Assembly: GCA_016235555.1 (NCBI GenBank)
Contig: JACRKC010000114.1
Span: 124,001 to 188,000 of the forward strand
Direction of reading: 5' to 3'
Source of the DNA: Verrucomicrobiota bacterium
GTDB taxonomy: Bacteria > Verrucomicrobiota > Verrucomicrobiia > Opitutales > Opitutaceae
Length of the DNA stretch: 64,000 nucleotides
In this document: piece after piece, positions 34,890 through 44,053 of the stretch
How the letters are laid out: every line of letters starts with the position of its first letter
Position numbering within the stretch: position 1 is the first letter of the stretch
Notes under the pieces: generated by a model
The model's database searches: none
Seen by the model: only the letters and a program-made list of their open reading frames with translations
Told to the model about the DNA's origin: nothing
Made by a program: the position numbers and the translations under genes

Positions 34890-36452
34890 ATGTCCGCCCC
34901 CAAACTCACGCTCGACCGCTTCGCCCAGATCGGCGATCTGGCGGCCGCGGTGCGCCAGATCCTCTCCCGGTGGCTGCCCCTGGCGGCCGCGGTCCTCGGC
35001 ATTGAGCTCGGCATCCTGTTCCTCAGCGGCCACCACGGCACCAAGGCTTTTGCGCTGATTGCAGCCGGCGGTCTGCTGGTCCTCAACGTCTGGCGGACAC
35101 GCGGTGAGGGGCTGCCCATCGTGCCCATGCTGGCGCTCCAGTCGGTTATCGCCTTCGGGTTGCCCATCGTGCGCACCAACGAAACCATCATGGGTTTCAG
35201 CGAGGACGAGATGACCGCGGCGGGCCGGGAGGTTTTTTTCTACTCGCTGTGCCTCCTGGCCGGATGGACCCTCGGCAACCGGTTTTTCGTCAAATCTTCG
35301 GCCACGTGCTACGCGCTCCAGGGATTTGACGAGGCGCGGTTCGGCCGGTTGGCCCGCCTCGGGTTTCGCCTGCTGTATGGTTCGACCGCCTTCATCATCC
35401 TCCGCAGCTTGGAACTGCTCGATCCGCTGCTGTCGCAGTTGCCGAGCGGATCCCTCTCGATCGTCAATGTGCTGGTGGCCACGGTGGGGTCGTGCGGCTA
35501 CTTTCTCGCCGCGATGCTGGTGGGGAAGGCCGGTTGTCCGCCCGCCCAACGCGCGGTCTTTTGGGTGTTGTTCACCCTGCAATGCCTGATCAGCGCGTCG
35601 GCCTTCCTGTTGTCGTCGACCATCATGCTCGTGTTCTCGGTCATGATCGGGCTGTTCTGGGGCGGCGGCCGGATTCCGTGGCGCTACATTCTGGTGGTCC
35701 TGTCGGTCGTCTCGTTTTTCAATCTCGGCAAATTCACCATGCGGGAGCGCTACTGGCGCACCGATACCGGCGAGCAAATCGTGCCCAGCTTCCCTCTCGC
35801 CGACATGCCTGCCATCTATGTCGAATGGTTCGAAGCGTCCGTCGCCGGATTTGGCGGCAGCCCGGAACCGGCTGATCGGTTCCTGGCCGCCAGCGAGCGG
35901 AAGAGCAAGGGCCAGAGCCTGGGCGACCGCATCAACAACCTGCAGAATCTCCTCTACGTGATCGACGTGATGGAGAACAAACATGTCCCGCCGCTCCACG
36001 GCGCCACCTACCTAGTGATCCCGCCGCTCCTCCTGCCGCGCGTCATCTGGCCGGACAAACCCCGCTCCCACGAAGGCCAGATCATGCTCAATGTGCATTT
36101 CGGCCGCCAGGATCTGGTTTCGACCCACAAGACCTACGTCGCGTGGGGCTTGTTGCCCGAGGCCTACGGCAATTTCGGTCCGCTCGCGGGGGCCATCGTC
36201 CTCGGGCTGTGCCTCGGCCTGTTTTGCTCCTGGGTCGAACGGCTCACCGCGCGCAAACTGCTCCTTTCGATGGAGGGTTTTCTTGGGTTCACGCTGTTTC
36301 TCGGCATGGCCAACTCGTTCGAGATGGTCGCCAGCGTGCTCGTCACCTCCATCTTCCAGGCGCTCGTGCCGGTGGTGCTGGCGAGCAAACCCTTCACCGA
36401 ACGCATCACGCCGCGCCGGCCGACGCCTCCGGCTGCCGCCGCCCCCGTGTGA
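34890..36452 (+). CDS. Wzy-like oligosaccharide repeat-unit polymerase
   Basis: A 520-residue polytopic protein with about twelve hydrophobic segments. The periplasmic loop LVIPPLLLPRVIWPDKPRSHEGQIML followed by AWGLLPEAYGNFGPLAGAIVLGL is a pattern repeatedly seen in O-antigen polymerase-like proteins. ATG 34890 is preferred; the frame extends to a TTG at 34878. Wzy enzymes polymerise lipid-linked repeats at the periplasmic face, but here no Wzx flippase is present and export is by an ABC transporter, so the role is open (see findings). The stop overlaps the next ATG (TGATG). Confidence 0.78.
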   Translation: MSAPKLTLDRFAQIGDLAAAVRQILSRWLPLAAAVLGIELGILFLSGHHGTKAFALIAAGGLLVLNVWRTRGEGLPIVPMLALQSVIAFGLPIVRTNETIMGFSEDEMTAAGREVFFYSLCLLAGWTLGNRFFVKSSATCYALQGFDEARFGRLARLGFRLLYGSTAFIILRSLELLDPLLSQLPSGSLSIVNVLVATVGSCGYFLAAMLVGKAGCPPAQRAVFWVLFTLQCLISASAFLLSSTIMLVFSVMIGLFWGGGRIPWRYILVVLSVVSFFNLGKFTMRERYWRTDTGEQIVPSFPLADMPAIYVEWFEASVAGFGGSPEPADRFLAASERKSKGQSLGDRINNLQNLLYVIDVMENKHVPPLHGATYLVIPPLLLPRVIWPDKPRSHEGQIMLNVHFGRQDLVSTHKTYVAWGLLPEAYGNFGPLAGAIVLGLCLGLFCSWVERLTARKLLLSMEGFLGFTLFLGMANSFEMVASVLVTSIFQALVPVVLASKPFTERITPRRPTPPAAAAPV

Positions 36453-37633
36453 TGCCGCCCCCGCCCCGCTCCCGCCTCGCGGTCGTCGTGTCGCACCCGA
36501 CCCAATACTACTCGCCCTGGTTCGCCTGGCTCGCCGCGCACGCGCCCCTCGATCTGCGGGTGTTTTACCTGTGGGACTTCGGCGTGAAAGCGCAGCGCGA
36601 TCCACAGTTCGGCAGGACCTTCGCGTGGGACCGCGACCTGCTGGCCGGTTATGCGCACGAGTTCGTGCCCAACCGCGCGCACCCGCCCGGCACGGAACGC
36701 TTCGGCGGGCTCGACAACCCCGGGCTGCTCCCCCGTCTCCGCGCCTGGGCGCCGGGGGCCGTGCTGATGTTCGGCTACAACTACCGCAGTCACCTCCGCG
36801 TCGTCCTCCGTGCGCGCTGGCCGCTCATCTTTCGCGGTGACTCCCACCTGATCGATCAGCCGCGACCGGGGCTGCTCAAGCGCGTGCTGCTGCGGGCGCT
36901 CTACGCGCGGTTCGCCGCGATCACCTATGTCGGACAGGCCAATCGGGATTATTTTCGCGCCTTCGGGGTCGCCGACGCGCGGCTGCATTTCGCGCCGCAC
37001 TGCGTCGACGCCGCGCACTTCACCCCGACCGATGCCTTGCGCGCGCGTGCGGCGGAATTGCGCCGTCAACTCGATCTCGGCACGCGCCGGGTCGTCCTTT
37101 TTGCCGGGAAACTCGTCCCCGCCAAGCAGCCGCTCGAACTCCTGCGCGCCTTCCAAGCGATCGCGCCGGCCGATGCGGCGCTCGTGTTCGTGGGCGAAGG
37201 CGGCGAGTTGTCCGCGTTGCAGGCGGCGGCGGCCGAGCGACCGGAGCTGCCCGTGCGCTTCCTGCCGTTCGCCAACCAGAGCGAAATGCCCGTGCGCTAT
37301 CTGCTGGCCGACGTCTTTGCGCTGCCCTCCGCCGGCCTCTACGAAACGTGGGGACTCGCCGTAAACGAAGCCATGCATCTCGGTTTGCCGTGCCTCGTCA
37401 GCCATCGCGTCGGCTGCCAGCGCGACCTCGTCACCGACGGCGAAACCGGGTGGGTTTTTCCCGCGACCGATCAGCGCGCCCTGGCCGACACGCTCGCCCG
37501 CGCGCTGGGTGATGTCTCCACGCGCGCCGCGCAGTTTCGCCACGCGGTCACGCAGCGGGTCGCCGGCTATACCTTCGCCCAGGCCACCAATGGGCTCCTC
37601 TCCGCGGTCACCGCCGTCGCCACTTCCCGATGA
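36452..37633 (+). CDS. GT4 glycosyltransferase
   Basis: A 393-residue GT-B enzyme from ATG 36452. N-lobe LAVVVSHPTQYYSPWFAWLAAHAPLDLRVFYLWDFGVKAQRD; C-lobe VVLFAGKLVPAKQPLELLRAFQAI, ALVFVGEGGELSALQAA and DVFALPSAGLYETWGLAVNEAMHLGLP, in which ETWGLAVNE is the EX7E motif. Strong GT4 match. Overlaps the next gene by four bases (ATGA). Confidence 0.92.
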   Translation: MPPPPRSRLAVVVSHPTQYYSPWFAWLAAHAPLDLRVFYLWDFGVKAQRDPQFGRTFAWDRDLLAGYAHEFVPNRAHPPGTERFGGLDNPGLLPRLRAWAPGAVLMFGYNYRSHLRVVLRARWPLIFRGDSHLIDQPRPGLLKRVLLRALYARFAAITYVGQANRDYFRAFGVADARLHFAPHCVDAAHFTPTDALRARAAELRRQLDLGTRRVVLFAGKLVPAKQPLELLRAFQAIAPADAALVFVGEGGELSALQAAAAERPELPVRFLPFANQSEMPVRYLLADVFALPSAGLYETWGLAVNEAMHLGLPCLVSHRVGCQRDLVTDGETGWVFPATDQRALADTLARALGDVSTRAAQFRHAVTQRVAGYTFAQATNGLLSAVTAVATSR

Positions 37634-38781
37634 GAATCTCGATCGTCATGGGTTTTTTCCTGCCAGTGCCGGCGCTGGCGGGCGGCGCGACGGAGAAAAT
37701 CTGGCATCGCCTCGGCGAACTGATGGCCGAGGAAGGCCACGATATCGTGATTCTCTCCCGGCGCTGGCCCGGCCTCGCCGACCACGAGCAACTCGGACGG
37801 CTCCGCCACCTGCGCCTGCCCGGCATCGATCACACCCGGTTTCTGCCGCTCAATCTCCTGCTCGACGGGCTGTGGGGCCTGCGCGTCGCGCGGGCGCTTC
37901 CACCCGGCGACGTCGTGGTGTGCAACACCGTCTCGCTACCCGTTTACCTCCGCCGCCTGAAACCCTCCGCCGGCCGCGTGGCCGTCGTGCTCGGTCGCAT
38001 GCCCAAGGGCCAGAATCGCGCCTACGGCGGCACCGACCTTCTGCTCGCAACGAGCGGTGCGGTGGCCAGCAAGGCTCGCGGCGAAAATCCCTCGCTCGCT
38101 CCGCGGATTTTTCAATTCCCCAACCCGATCGATTGGACGTTGCACGCTGACGCCGCCGATCGGCCGGCGGACGGCCGGGCACTCACGATCGGCTACGTGG
38201 GGCGCATTCATCCCGAGAAGGGCCTCGAGCAAGTCCTGGAAGCCGCGAGCCGGCTGCTCGCGCGCACCGGGCTGCCACCGTGGCGGTTGACGCTCGTCGG
38301 CCCTGTGTCGGTGCAGCAGGGCGGCGGCGGCGAAGCCTACCGCGATCGCTTGCTCGCGACCTACGGCCCGCGGCTCGGCGACCGCTTGACGATCGTGCCG
38401 CCGATCTTCGACAAAGCCGCGCTCGCGCAGCTCTACGGGCAGCTCGACGTCTTCTGCTATCCGAGTCTGGCGGCCCAAGGCGAAGGCCTGAGCATCGCCC
38501 CCATCGAAGCCATGGCTGCCGGCGCCGTCCCTGTCGTCTCGAAACTGGATTGTTACACCGACCTCATCGTCGGCGGACAAAACGGTTTTCAATTCGATCA
38601 AACCCAACCCGGCGCCGTCGACGAGCTCACCGCCATTCTCCAGACCCTCCTCGTCGATCATGATCGCCGCGCCGCGGTGGCGCGCGCCGCGCAGGACACG
38701 GCCCGGCGTTTCGACTATCATGAGACCGCACGCTTGCTGCTGCATCGATTCCAAGCGTTGATCGCCCGACCCGTCGCGTGA
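37630..38781 (+). CDS. GT4 glycosyltransferase
   Basis: A 383-residue GT-B enzyme from ATG 37630 (MRISIVMGFFLPVPALAGGATEKIWHRL). C-lobe: TIGYVGRIHPEKGLEQVLEAASRLL, LVGPVSVQQGGGGEAY, DVFCYPSLAAQGEGLSIAPIEAMAAGAVPVV, where EGLSIAPIE is the EX7E motif. It is followed after 13 bases by the WcaF-like acetyltransferase. Donor unknown. Confidence 0.92.
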   Translation: MRISIVMGFFLPVPALAGGATEKIWHRLGELMAEEGHDIVILSRRWPGLADHEQLGRLRHLRLPGIDHTRFLPLNLLLDGLWGLRVARALPPGDVVVCNTVSLPVYLRRLKPSAGRVAVVLGRMPKGQNRAYGGTDLLLATSGAVASKARGENPSLAPRIFQFPNPIDWTLHADAADRPADGRALTIGYVGRIHPEKGLEQVLEAASRLLARTGLPPWRLTLVGPVSVQQGGGGEAYRDRLLATYGPRLGDRLTIVPPIFDKAALAQLYGQLDVFCYPSLAAQGEGLSIAPIEAMAAGAVPVVSKLDCYTDLIVGGQNGFQFDQTQPGAVDELTAILQTLLVDHDRRAAVARAAQDTARRFDYHETARLLLHRFQALIARPVA

Positions 38782-38794
38782 AATCCTTGCCGCC

Positions 38795-39367
38795 ATGAGC
38801 CACCCTGAACCGCCCTACCTCGGGCAGAATTGCGTGACGCCTTACCCGCAGGGGGAAGTGTTGCTGCGCTGGCTGTGGCAATTCGTGCAGGCCACGGTGT
38901 TTCGCTGGAGTCCGCGGCCGCTGCACGGATTTCGCGCCCGGCTCCTGAAACTGTTCGGCGCCGACATCCCGGCGCCGGGGCAGGTGGTGGTTTTTCCCAC
39001 CGCGCGCATCACGTTTCCGTGGCAGCTCACACTCGCGCCCCGGGCGATGGTCGGGCCGCGTGTCACTCTCTACAACCTCGCCCGGATCACACTGCGCCGG
39101 GGCGCCAACCTGTCCCAGAACTGCCATCTTTGCGCCGGCACCCACGATTTCCGGCGCTGGGACATGCCACTCGTCACGCAACCGATCACCATCGGTGAAA
39201 ACGCCTGGCTCGGGGCCGACGTCTTTGTCGGCCCGGGCGTGACCATCGGCGACCTGGCGGTGGTGGGCGCCCGCTCGGTCGTCGTCCGCGATCTTCCCCC
39301 GCGGAAAATCTGCGTCGGCCATCCCTGCCGCCCGATCAAGGACCGGCCGGAGCCGCGCCCGGCATGA
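38795..39367 (+). CDS. WcaF-like hexapeptide-repeat O-acetyltransferase
   Basis: A 190-residue left-handed beta-helix acetyltransferase. The N-terminus PYLGQNCVTPYPQGEVLLRWLWQFVQATVFRWSPRPLHGFR matches the colanic-acid WcaF family. Hexapeptide repeats follow (PGQVVVFPTARITFPWQL, ITIGENAWLGADVFVGPGVTIGDLAVVGARSVVV), and the catalytic histidine is likely in CAGTHDFRRWDMP. It transfers acetyl from acetyl-CoA to a sugar in the cytoplasm. It overlaps the next GT gene by four bases. Confidence 0.9.
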   Translation: MSHPEPPYLGQNCVTPYPQGEVLLRWLWQFVQATVFRWSPRPLHGFRARLLKLFGADIPAPGQVVVFPTARITFPWQLTLAPRAMVGPRVTLYNLARITLRRGANLSQNCHLCAGTHDFRRWDMPLVTQPITIGENAWLGADVFVGPGVTIGDLAVVGARSVVVRDLPPRKICVGHPCRPIKDRPEPRPA

Positions 39368-40488
39368 AGCTCTGCCAGGTCGTCCCCAGCCTCGAGGAAC
39401 GGCACGGCGGGCCGAGCCGCTCGGTGCACGCGCTCAGCTCGGCGCTCGCCCAGGCGGGGCACGACGTGGAGTTGCTGGCGACGCAGCCCGAGACGCCCGA
39501 AGCGCGCATGGCCGGGAGGCTGCGCATCCGGATCTTCCGCCGCGACTGGCCGGACCGGATCTGCCCGTCGGCCGGGCTGGACCTCGCCCTGCAGGCCAGC
39601 GACGCCCAGGTGTTTCATCACCATTCGCTGTGGTTGCGCACGCTGCATTACACCCACCGCGCGGCCCGGCAGAAGCGGGCGACGTTTGTGCTCTCGCCTC
39701 GCGGCATGATGAGCGCCTGGGCCTGGCACCACCGGAGCTGGCGGAAAAAATTTGCCCGTGCGCTCATCCATCCCGGCGCCCTCGACGCCGTCGATGGCTG
39801 GCACGCCACGAGCGCGGAGGAGGCGGCCGAGATCCGCGACCGCGGCTTCACGCAGCCGGTCTGTGTCGCGCCCAACGGCGTCGACGCGCCCCTCGACGCG
39901 GAAATCGCGGCCGCGGCCGAGCACTGGCAGGCCGCCTGCCCCGCGGTCACGAAGCGGCCGGTGGCGTTGTTCTATTCGCGGTTTCATCTGAAGAAGCGCG
40001 TGCTGGAGCTCATCGATCTATGGTTGCAACACGCGCCCGGTGACTGGCTGCTGCTGCTCGTCGGCATCCCGCAGGACTACACACCCGAGATGATCGAACG
40101 CTACGTGCTGCGCGCCTCGGGCGGCGGACGCGTGCAAGCCTTCGCCGGGGCGGGCCGGCCGCCCCCTTATGCGGTCGCCTCGCTGTTTCTGCTCCCGTCC
40201 CACAACGAGAATTTCGGCATGGCCGTGGCCGAGGCGATGGCCCACGGCCTGCCCGTGTTGGTCACCGACACCACACCGTGGAGCGCCGTCAACGCCGACG
40301 GCCGCGGCTGGTGCGTGCCGTGGTCGCAATTCCCCGACGCGGTGCGCGCCGCCGCGGGCGAGGACCCGGCGCAACTCCGCGCGCGCGGGGCGCGTGCGAG
40401 AGAGTGGGTGTTGCGGGAGTTCGCGTGGGAAAAATCCGCGCGCCTCCTCACGGATTTCTATGCGCAACTGCAGGCACGACGCCCGTGA
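39364..40488 (+). CDS. GT4 glycosyltransferase
   Basis: A 374-residue GT-B enzyme from ATG 39364 (MKLCQVVPSLEERHGGPSRSVHALSSAL). C-lobe: VALFYSRFHLKKRVLELIDLWL, VQAFAGAGRPPPYAVASLFLLPSHNENFGMAVAEAMAHGLPVLVTDTTPW, with ENFGMAVAE as the EX7E motif. The pattern resembles WcaL/WbaZ-like GT4 transferases. Overlaps the following membrane-protein gene by four bases (GTGA). Confidence 0.92.
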   Translation: MKLCQVVPSLEERHGGPSRSVHALSSALAQAGHDVELLATQPETPEARMAGRLRIRIFRRDWPDRICPSAGLDLALQASDAQVFHHHSLWLRTLHYTHRAARQKRATFVLSPRGMMSAWAWHHRSWRKKFARALIHPGALDAVDGWHATSAEEAAEIRDRGFTQPVCVAPNGVDAPLDAEIAAAAEHWQAACPAVTKRPVALFYSRFHLKKRVLELIDLWLQHAPGDWLLLLVGIPQDYTPEMIERYVLRASGGGRVQAFAGAGRPPPYAVASLFLLPSHNENFGMAVAEAMAHGLPVLVTDTTPWSAVNADGRGWCVPWSQFPDAVRAAAGEDPAQLRARGARAREWVLREFAWEKSARLLTDFYAQLQARRP

Positions 40489-42008
40489 ACCGTGATTCGC
40501 ACAGTTTCGGCCCCGAAGACTACAAATATACCCCGGGGGTCGGCGCCCGCGTGCCGCCCGGCGACCGGCCGTTGCGGCCGCTCGAGTGGATCGTGCTCGG
40601 GCATGTCGGTATTCTGTTGATCGGGACGACCTGGGCGTTTGGCGGCATGGCCGACTGGGTGCGCCCGCTGATCGCTGGGTGGGCGAGCCTCGGCGGGTTG
40701 CTCCTGCTCGCAGCCGTCCAAAATCGCGAGGCCTGGCGCGAAGGGGCGATGCGGCCGCTGTGGTGGCTCGTGCCGCTGGTCGTGTTCAACGGCCTCGTGC
40801 TCGCCGCCTGCCTCAACCCCAACCTGCGCGAACTCCGCTTTGGCGACGAGATCCGGTATGGTCTCGCCGGCGGCAAAGCCGGCTGGCCCAGCACGGCGGT
40901 GCCGGGCGCCGCGCTCCGCGCGCTGTGGCTCTTCGACGCGTTGTGGATCTCGTGCTTCAATCTCGTCCTGGTGCTGCGCCAGCGGCGCGCGCTGCGGCTC
41001 ATCCTGTTCCTCGTCACCGCCAACGCGCTGGCCCTGGCCGTCTTCGGCACCGTGCAAAAACTCTCCGGCGCCAAGGGTCTGTTTTTCGATGCCGTGCCCT
41101 CCCCGCAGGAGTATTTTTTCGCGAGCTTCGTCTACCACAATCACTGGGGCTCGTTCATCGCGCTCGCGACGGCGGCGTGCCTGGGCCTCACCTGGCACTA
41201 CGCCCGGCGGAAGGAGGCCCGGGATTTCTTCCACACCCCGGCCTTCGGCGGTCTCGTGGTCGTGCTGATCCTGGCGGTCACGGTGCCGCTCAGCACCTCA
41301 CGCTCCTGCACGGCCTTGCTGCTGGTGCTGCTCTGCGGCGCGTTTGGCCATTGGACGGTGCGGCTCGTGCGCCAGCGGCGTCATCAACGCGAGTCGGCGG
41401 TGCTGCCGCTCGCCGGCGCCGGGATCGCCATCGTGCTCGCGCTCGGCTGCGTGTGGTATGTCGCCCGGGACAGCATCGAACAGCGCACCCGCCGGACCGT
41501 GCAGCAGGTCGGCGAGATGCGCGCGCGCGGCTCCATCGGTTCGCGCGTCGCGCTCTACGGCGACACGCTCCGCATGGCGAAGGACCAGCCGTGGTTCGGC
41601 TGGGGCATGGCGTCTTACCCGCACGTCTTCCAGCACTACAACACGCAGGTCTCCCGGCAGGACCGGTTGCTGCTCTTCTACCACGACGCGCACAGCGACT
41701 GGCTCCAGGGCCTCGCCGAGCACGGCGTCGTCGGCCTGGTGGTCCTCGGCGCGCTGGGCCTGCTGCCGCTGTGGCGTTTGCGGCCGCGGCATTTTGGCAG
41801 CCCGGTGCCCGCCTACCTGCTGGTCGGCTGCGGCCTGCTCCTGCTCTACGCGTGGATCGAGTTTCCGTTCGGCAATGTCGCGGTCGTGCTCACGTGGTGG
41901 CTCTGCTACTTCTGCGCCATTCACTACGCGCAGCTCTATGATCGCGAGGCCCGCTCGCCGACGAGCCGCGAGACCTCCCGGTCGACTCCCTCCGGCGAGG
42001 CAGCGTAA
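40485..42008 (+). CDS. O-antigen ligase family protein (Wzy_C)
   Basis: A 507-residue polytopic protein with GTG start at 40485. It has about twelve membrane segments and one large periplasmic loop with the family residues QPWFGWGMASYPHVFQHYN and FYHDAHSDWLQGLAEHGVVGLVVLG, containing the conserved histidine pattern of Wzy_C (WaaL and some polymerases). Either it ligates the finished glycan onto lipid A core or a protein, or it polymerises it. Family members with this motif are found in both roles. The stop is 12 bases before the next TTG start. Confidence 0.86.
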   Translation: MNRDSHSFGPEDYKYTPGVGARVPPGDRPLRPLEWIVLGHVGILLIGTTWAFGGMADWVRPLIAGWASLGGLLLLAAVQNREAWREGAMRPLWWLVPLVVFNGLVLAACLNPNLRELRFGDEIRYGLAGGKAGWPSTAVPGAALRALWLFDALWISCFNLVLVLRQRRALRLILFLVTANALALAVFGTVQKLSGAKGLFFDAVPSPQEYFFASFVYHNHWGSFIALATAACLGLTWHYARRKEARDFFHTPAFGGLVVVLILAVTVPLSTSRSCTALLLVLLCGAFGHWTVRLVRQRRHQRESAVLPLAGAGIAIVLALGCVWYVARDSIEQRTRRTVQQVGEMRARGSIGSRVALYGDTLRMAKDQPWFGWGMASYPHVFQHYNTQVSRQDRLLLFYHDAHSDWLQGLAEHGVVGLVVLGALGLLPLWRLRPRHFGSPVPAYLLVGCGLLLLYAWIEFPFGNVAVVLTWWLCYFCAIHYAQLYDREARSPTSRETSRSTPSGEAA

Positions 42009-42020
42009 CATCGCGCCAAC

Positions 42021-42827
42021 TTGTATTCCGTCGTCATTCTCACGCTCAACGAGGAGCGCGATCTGCCAAAGTGCCTGGCGTCGGTCACGTCGTGCGATGA
42101 CATCGTCGTCCTCGACTCCGGCTCCACCGATCGCACCGCTGAAATTGCCCGCGCGGCCGGCGCCCGCGTCTTCGAGCGCCCATTCGATCACTTCGCCGGC
42201 CAGCGCAACCACGCCCAACGTCAGATCGCTTTCCGGCATCCGTGGGTCTTTCACCTCGATGCCGATGAACAATTCACGCCCGGGCTCGACGCCGAGTGCC
42301 GCGCCGCCTCCGGACGCACCGATCTCGACGGCTTCTGGGTCGCGCCGCGCATGATGTTCGAGGGCCGGTGGATTCCGCGCTGCACCGACTACCCGGCGTG
42401 GCAGGCCCGCTTCGTCCGGGCGCCGCAGTTCGAGTTCATCGAGGTCGGCCACGGCCAGCGCGAGGCCCCCGCCATGCGGCTCGAGCGGCTTCATGCCAGC
42501 TATCTCCACGATCTCTCCTCCGGCGGCGTGGCGGAGTGGCTCGAGAAACACCGCCGCTACGCGCGCGCCGAGGCGCGCGCCCACCTGGCCGCCGGCGGCG
42601 GCCCGTCGCTGCGGCAACTGCTGGCCTCCGAGCCGCTGGTGCGACGCCGCGCCCTCAAGCGGCTGAGTTATTCGCTGCCGTTCCGCCCCGCGCTGCGTTT
42701 CCTCTATCAATACGGGCTGCGCTGCGGCTTTCTCGATGGCCGCCCCGGCTACCGCTACTGCCGGCTGCTGGCCCGCTACGAGGCGTTCACGACCGAGGAG
42801 ATCCGCCGGCTCCGCGGCGGCGGCTGA
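42021..42827 (+). CDS. GT2 glycosyltransferase (WaaE/KdtX-like)
   Basis: A 268-residue GT-A enzyme. The only sensible start is TTG at 42021, directly giving YSVVILTLNEERDLPKCLASV. The metal site is VFHLDADEQFTPGL, preceded by DIVVLDSGSTDRTAEIARAAGARVFERPFDHFAGQRN, which is the LPS-core beta-1,4-glucosyltransferase (WaaE) pattern. The C-terminus has a hydrophobic helix around SLPFRPALRFLYQYGLRCGFL. TTG use suggests low initiation or coupling to the upstream gene. The donor is probably UDP-glucose or a related sugar. Confidence 0.87.
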   Translation: MYSVVILTLNEERDLPKCLASVTSCDDIVVLDSGSTDRTAEIARAAGARVFERPFDHFAGQRNHAQRQIAFRHPWVFHLDADEQFTPGLDAECRAASGRTDLDGFWVAPRMMFEGRWIPRCTDYPAWQARFVRAPQFEFIEVGHGQREAPAMRLERLHASYLHDLSSGGVAEWLEKHRRYARAEARAHLAAGGGPSLRQLLASEPLVRRRALKRLSYSLPFRPALRFLYQYGLRCGFLDGRPGYRYCRLLARYEAFTTEEIRRLRGGG

Positions 42828-42830
42828 ATC

Positions 42831-44042
42831 ATGCGCGTCGTTTTTCTGAATCGTTTCTACTGGCCGGAAGAACCCGCCACCGCGCAGCTCCTGACCGATC
42901 TCGCCGAGCACCTCGCGGCCCGCGGTCACCATGTGACCGTGGTGACCAGCCACCCCGGCGATCCCCTCGTTCCGCGCGAAGCGGTGCACCGCGGGGTCGC
43001 CATCGTGCGCGTGGGCGGCGGCCGGTCCGCCGCCGGCGGCCTCTCCGGCAAGGCCGTCGATTGGGGTTCGTTTCTGGCCGCCGCGACGTGGTGGCTGCTG
43101 CGCCGGCTCCGCGGCACCGATACGGCCGTGGCCATGACCGACCCGCCCATGCTTGCCGTCGGCGTCTGGCTGGCGTGTGTCGTGCGCGGCGCGCGACTGT
43201 TCCATTGGGTGCAGGACGTTTATCCCGAACTCGCGATCGAGCTCACGCGCCACCGCTGGCTCGCGGCGATGCGCCCGGCGCGCAACCTCGCCTGGCGCCG
43301 CGCGACCGCCTGCGTGACGCTCGGCTCGGACATGGCCGCCGTGCTCGCCGCCCACGGCGTGCTGCGCGACCGCACAGCCATCGTGCCGAACTGGGCGCCT
43401 GCCGGCCTCGCGCCCGCTTCCCCGCCAGCGATCGAAGCGCTGCGCCGGGCCTGGGGGCTGGCGGACAAGTTCGTCGTGGCCTATTCCGGCAACCTCGGGC
43501 GCGTGCACGATCTCGCTCCGGTGCTCGATCTGGCGCGGGAACTCGCCGCGGATGCGAACATCGCGTTTCTGTTCATTGGTGGCGGGGCCCAGCGCGTCCG
43601 CCTCCAGGCCGATGCCGCCCGGCACCGGCTTCGCAACCTCCACTTTCATCCGGCGCAGCCACGGGAGCAGCTCGGGGTGTCACTGGGCGTCGGCGACGCC
43701 CACCTCGTCACACTCCTCCCGGGCTGCGAGCGCTACGTTTTTCCGAGCAAGCTCTACGGTGTCACTGCCGTCGGCCGGCCGGTGATTTTCATCGGTCCTC
43801 CCGCCTGTGAACTCGCCGGCCTCGTGCGGACCCACGACCTTGGGATTGCCCATGATCGCGATGCGATCGGCCCCCTAGCCCAAGCCATCCGCGCGCTCGC
43901 CCGCGACCCGGCCCGCTGCGCCCGCCACGGCGCCGCCGCCCTCCGGTTTGCCGGCGAGTCGGGCGGCGTGGAAGCCGCCGCCGCCCGCTGGCACGCCCTG
44001 CTCGCGCCTGAGGACTTGTCGCCCCCGCCGTCCGCTCGTTAA
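42831..44042 (+). CDS. GT4 glycosyltransferase (WcaI/WbuB-like)
   Basis: A 403-residue GT-B enzyme from ATG 42831. N-lobe MRVVFLNRFYWPEEPATAQLLTDLAEHLAARGHHVTVVTSHPG is the WcaI/WbuB pattern; also LFHWVQDVYPELAIELTRHRWL. C-lobe: KFVVAYSGNLGRVHDLAPVLDLARELAADANIAFLFIGGGAQRVRL and LVTLLPGCERYVFPSKLYGVTAVGRPVIFIGPP. It is followed after 11 bases by the initiating sugar transferase. Likely adds the second or third sugar. Confidence 0.91.
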   Translation: MRVVFLNRFYWPEEPATAQLLTDLAEHLAARGHHVTVVTSHPGDPLVPREAVHRGVAIVRVGGGRSAAGGLSGKAVDWGSFLAAATWWLLRRLRGTDTAVAMTDPPMLAVGVWLACVVRGARLFHWVQDVYPELAIELTRHRWLAAMRPARNLAWRRATACVTLGSDMAAVLAAHGVLRDRTAIVPNWAPAGLAPASPPAIEALRRAWGLADKFVVAYSGNLGRVHDLAPVLDLARELAADANIAFLFIGGGAQRVRLQADAARHRLRNLHFHPAQPREQLGVSLGVGDAHLVTLLPGCERYVFPSKLYGVTAVGRPVIFIGPPACELAGLVRTHDLGIAHDRDAIGPLAQAIRALARDPARCARHGAAALRFAGESGGVEAAAARWHALLAPEDLSPPPSAR

Positions 44043-44053
44043 TTTTCACGCCG

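Noticed and set aside
41298-43649. 783-codon minus-strand frame opposite ligase, GT2 and GT4 genes
   Set aside because: Antisense to three recognised genes; no motif.
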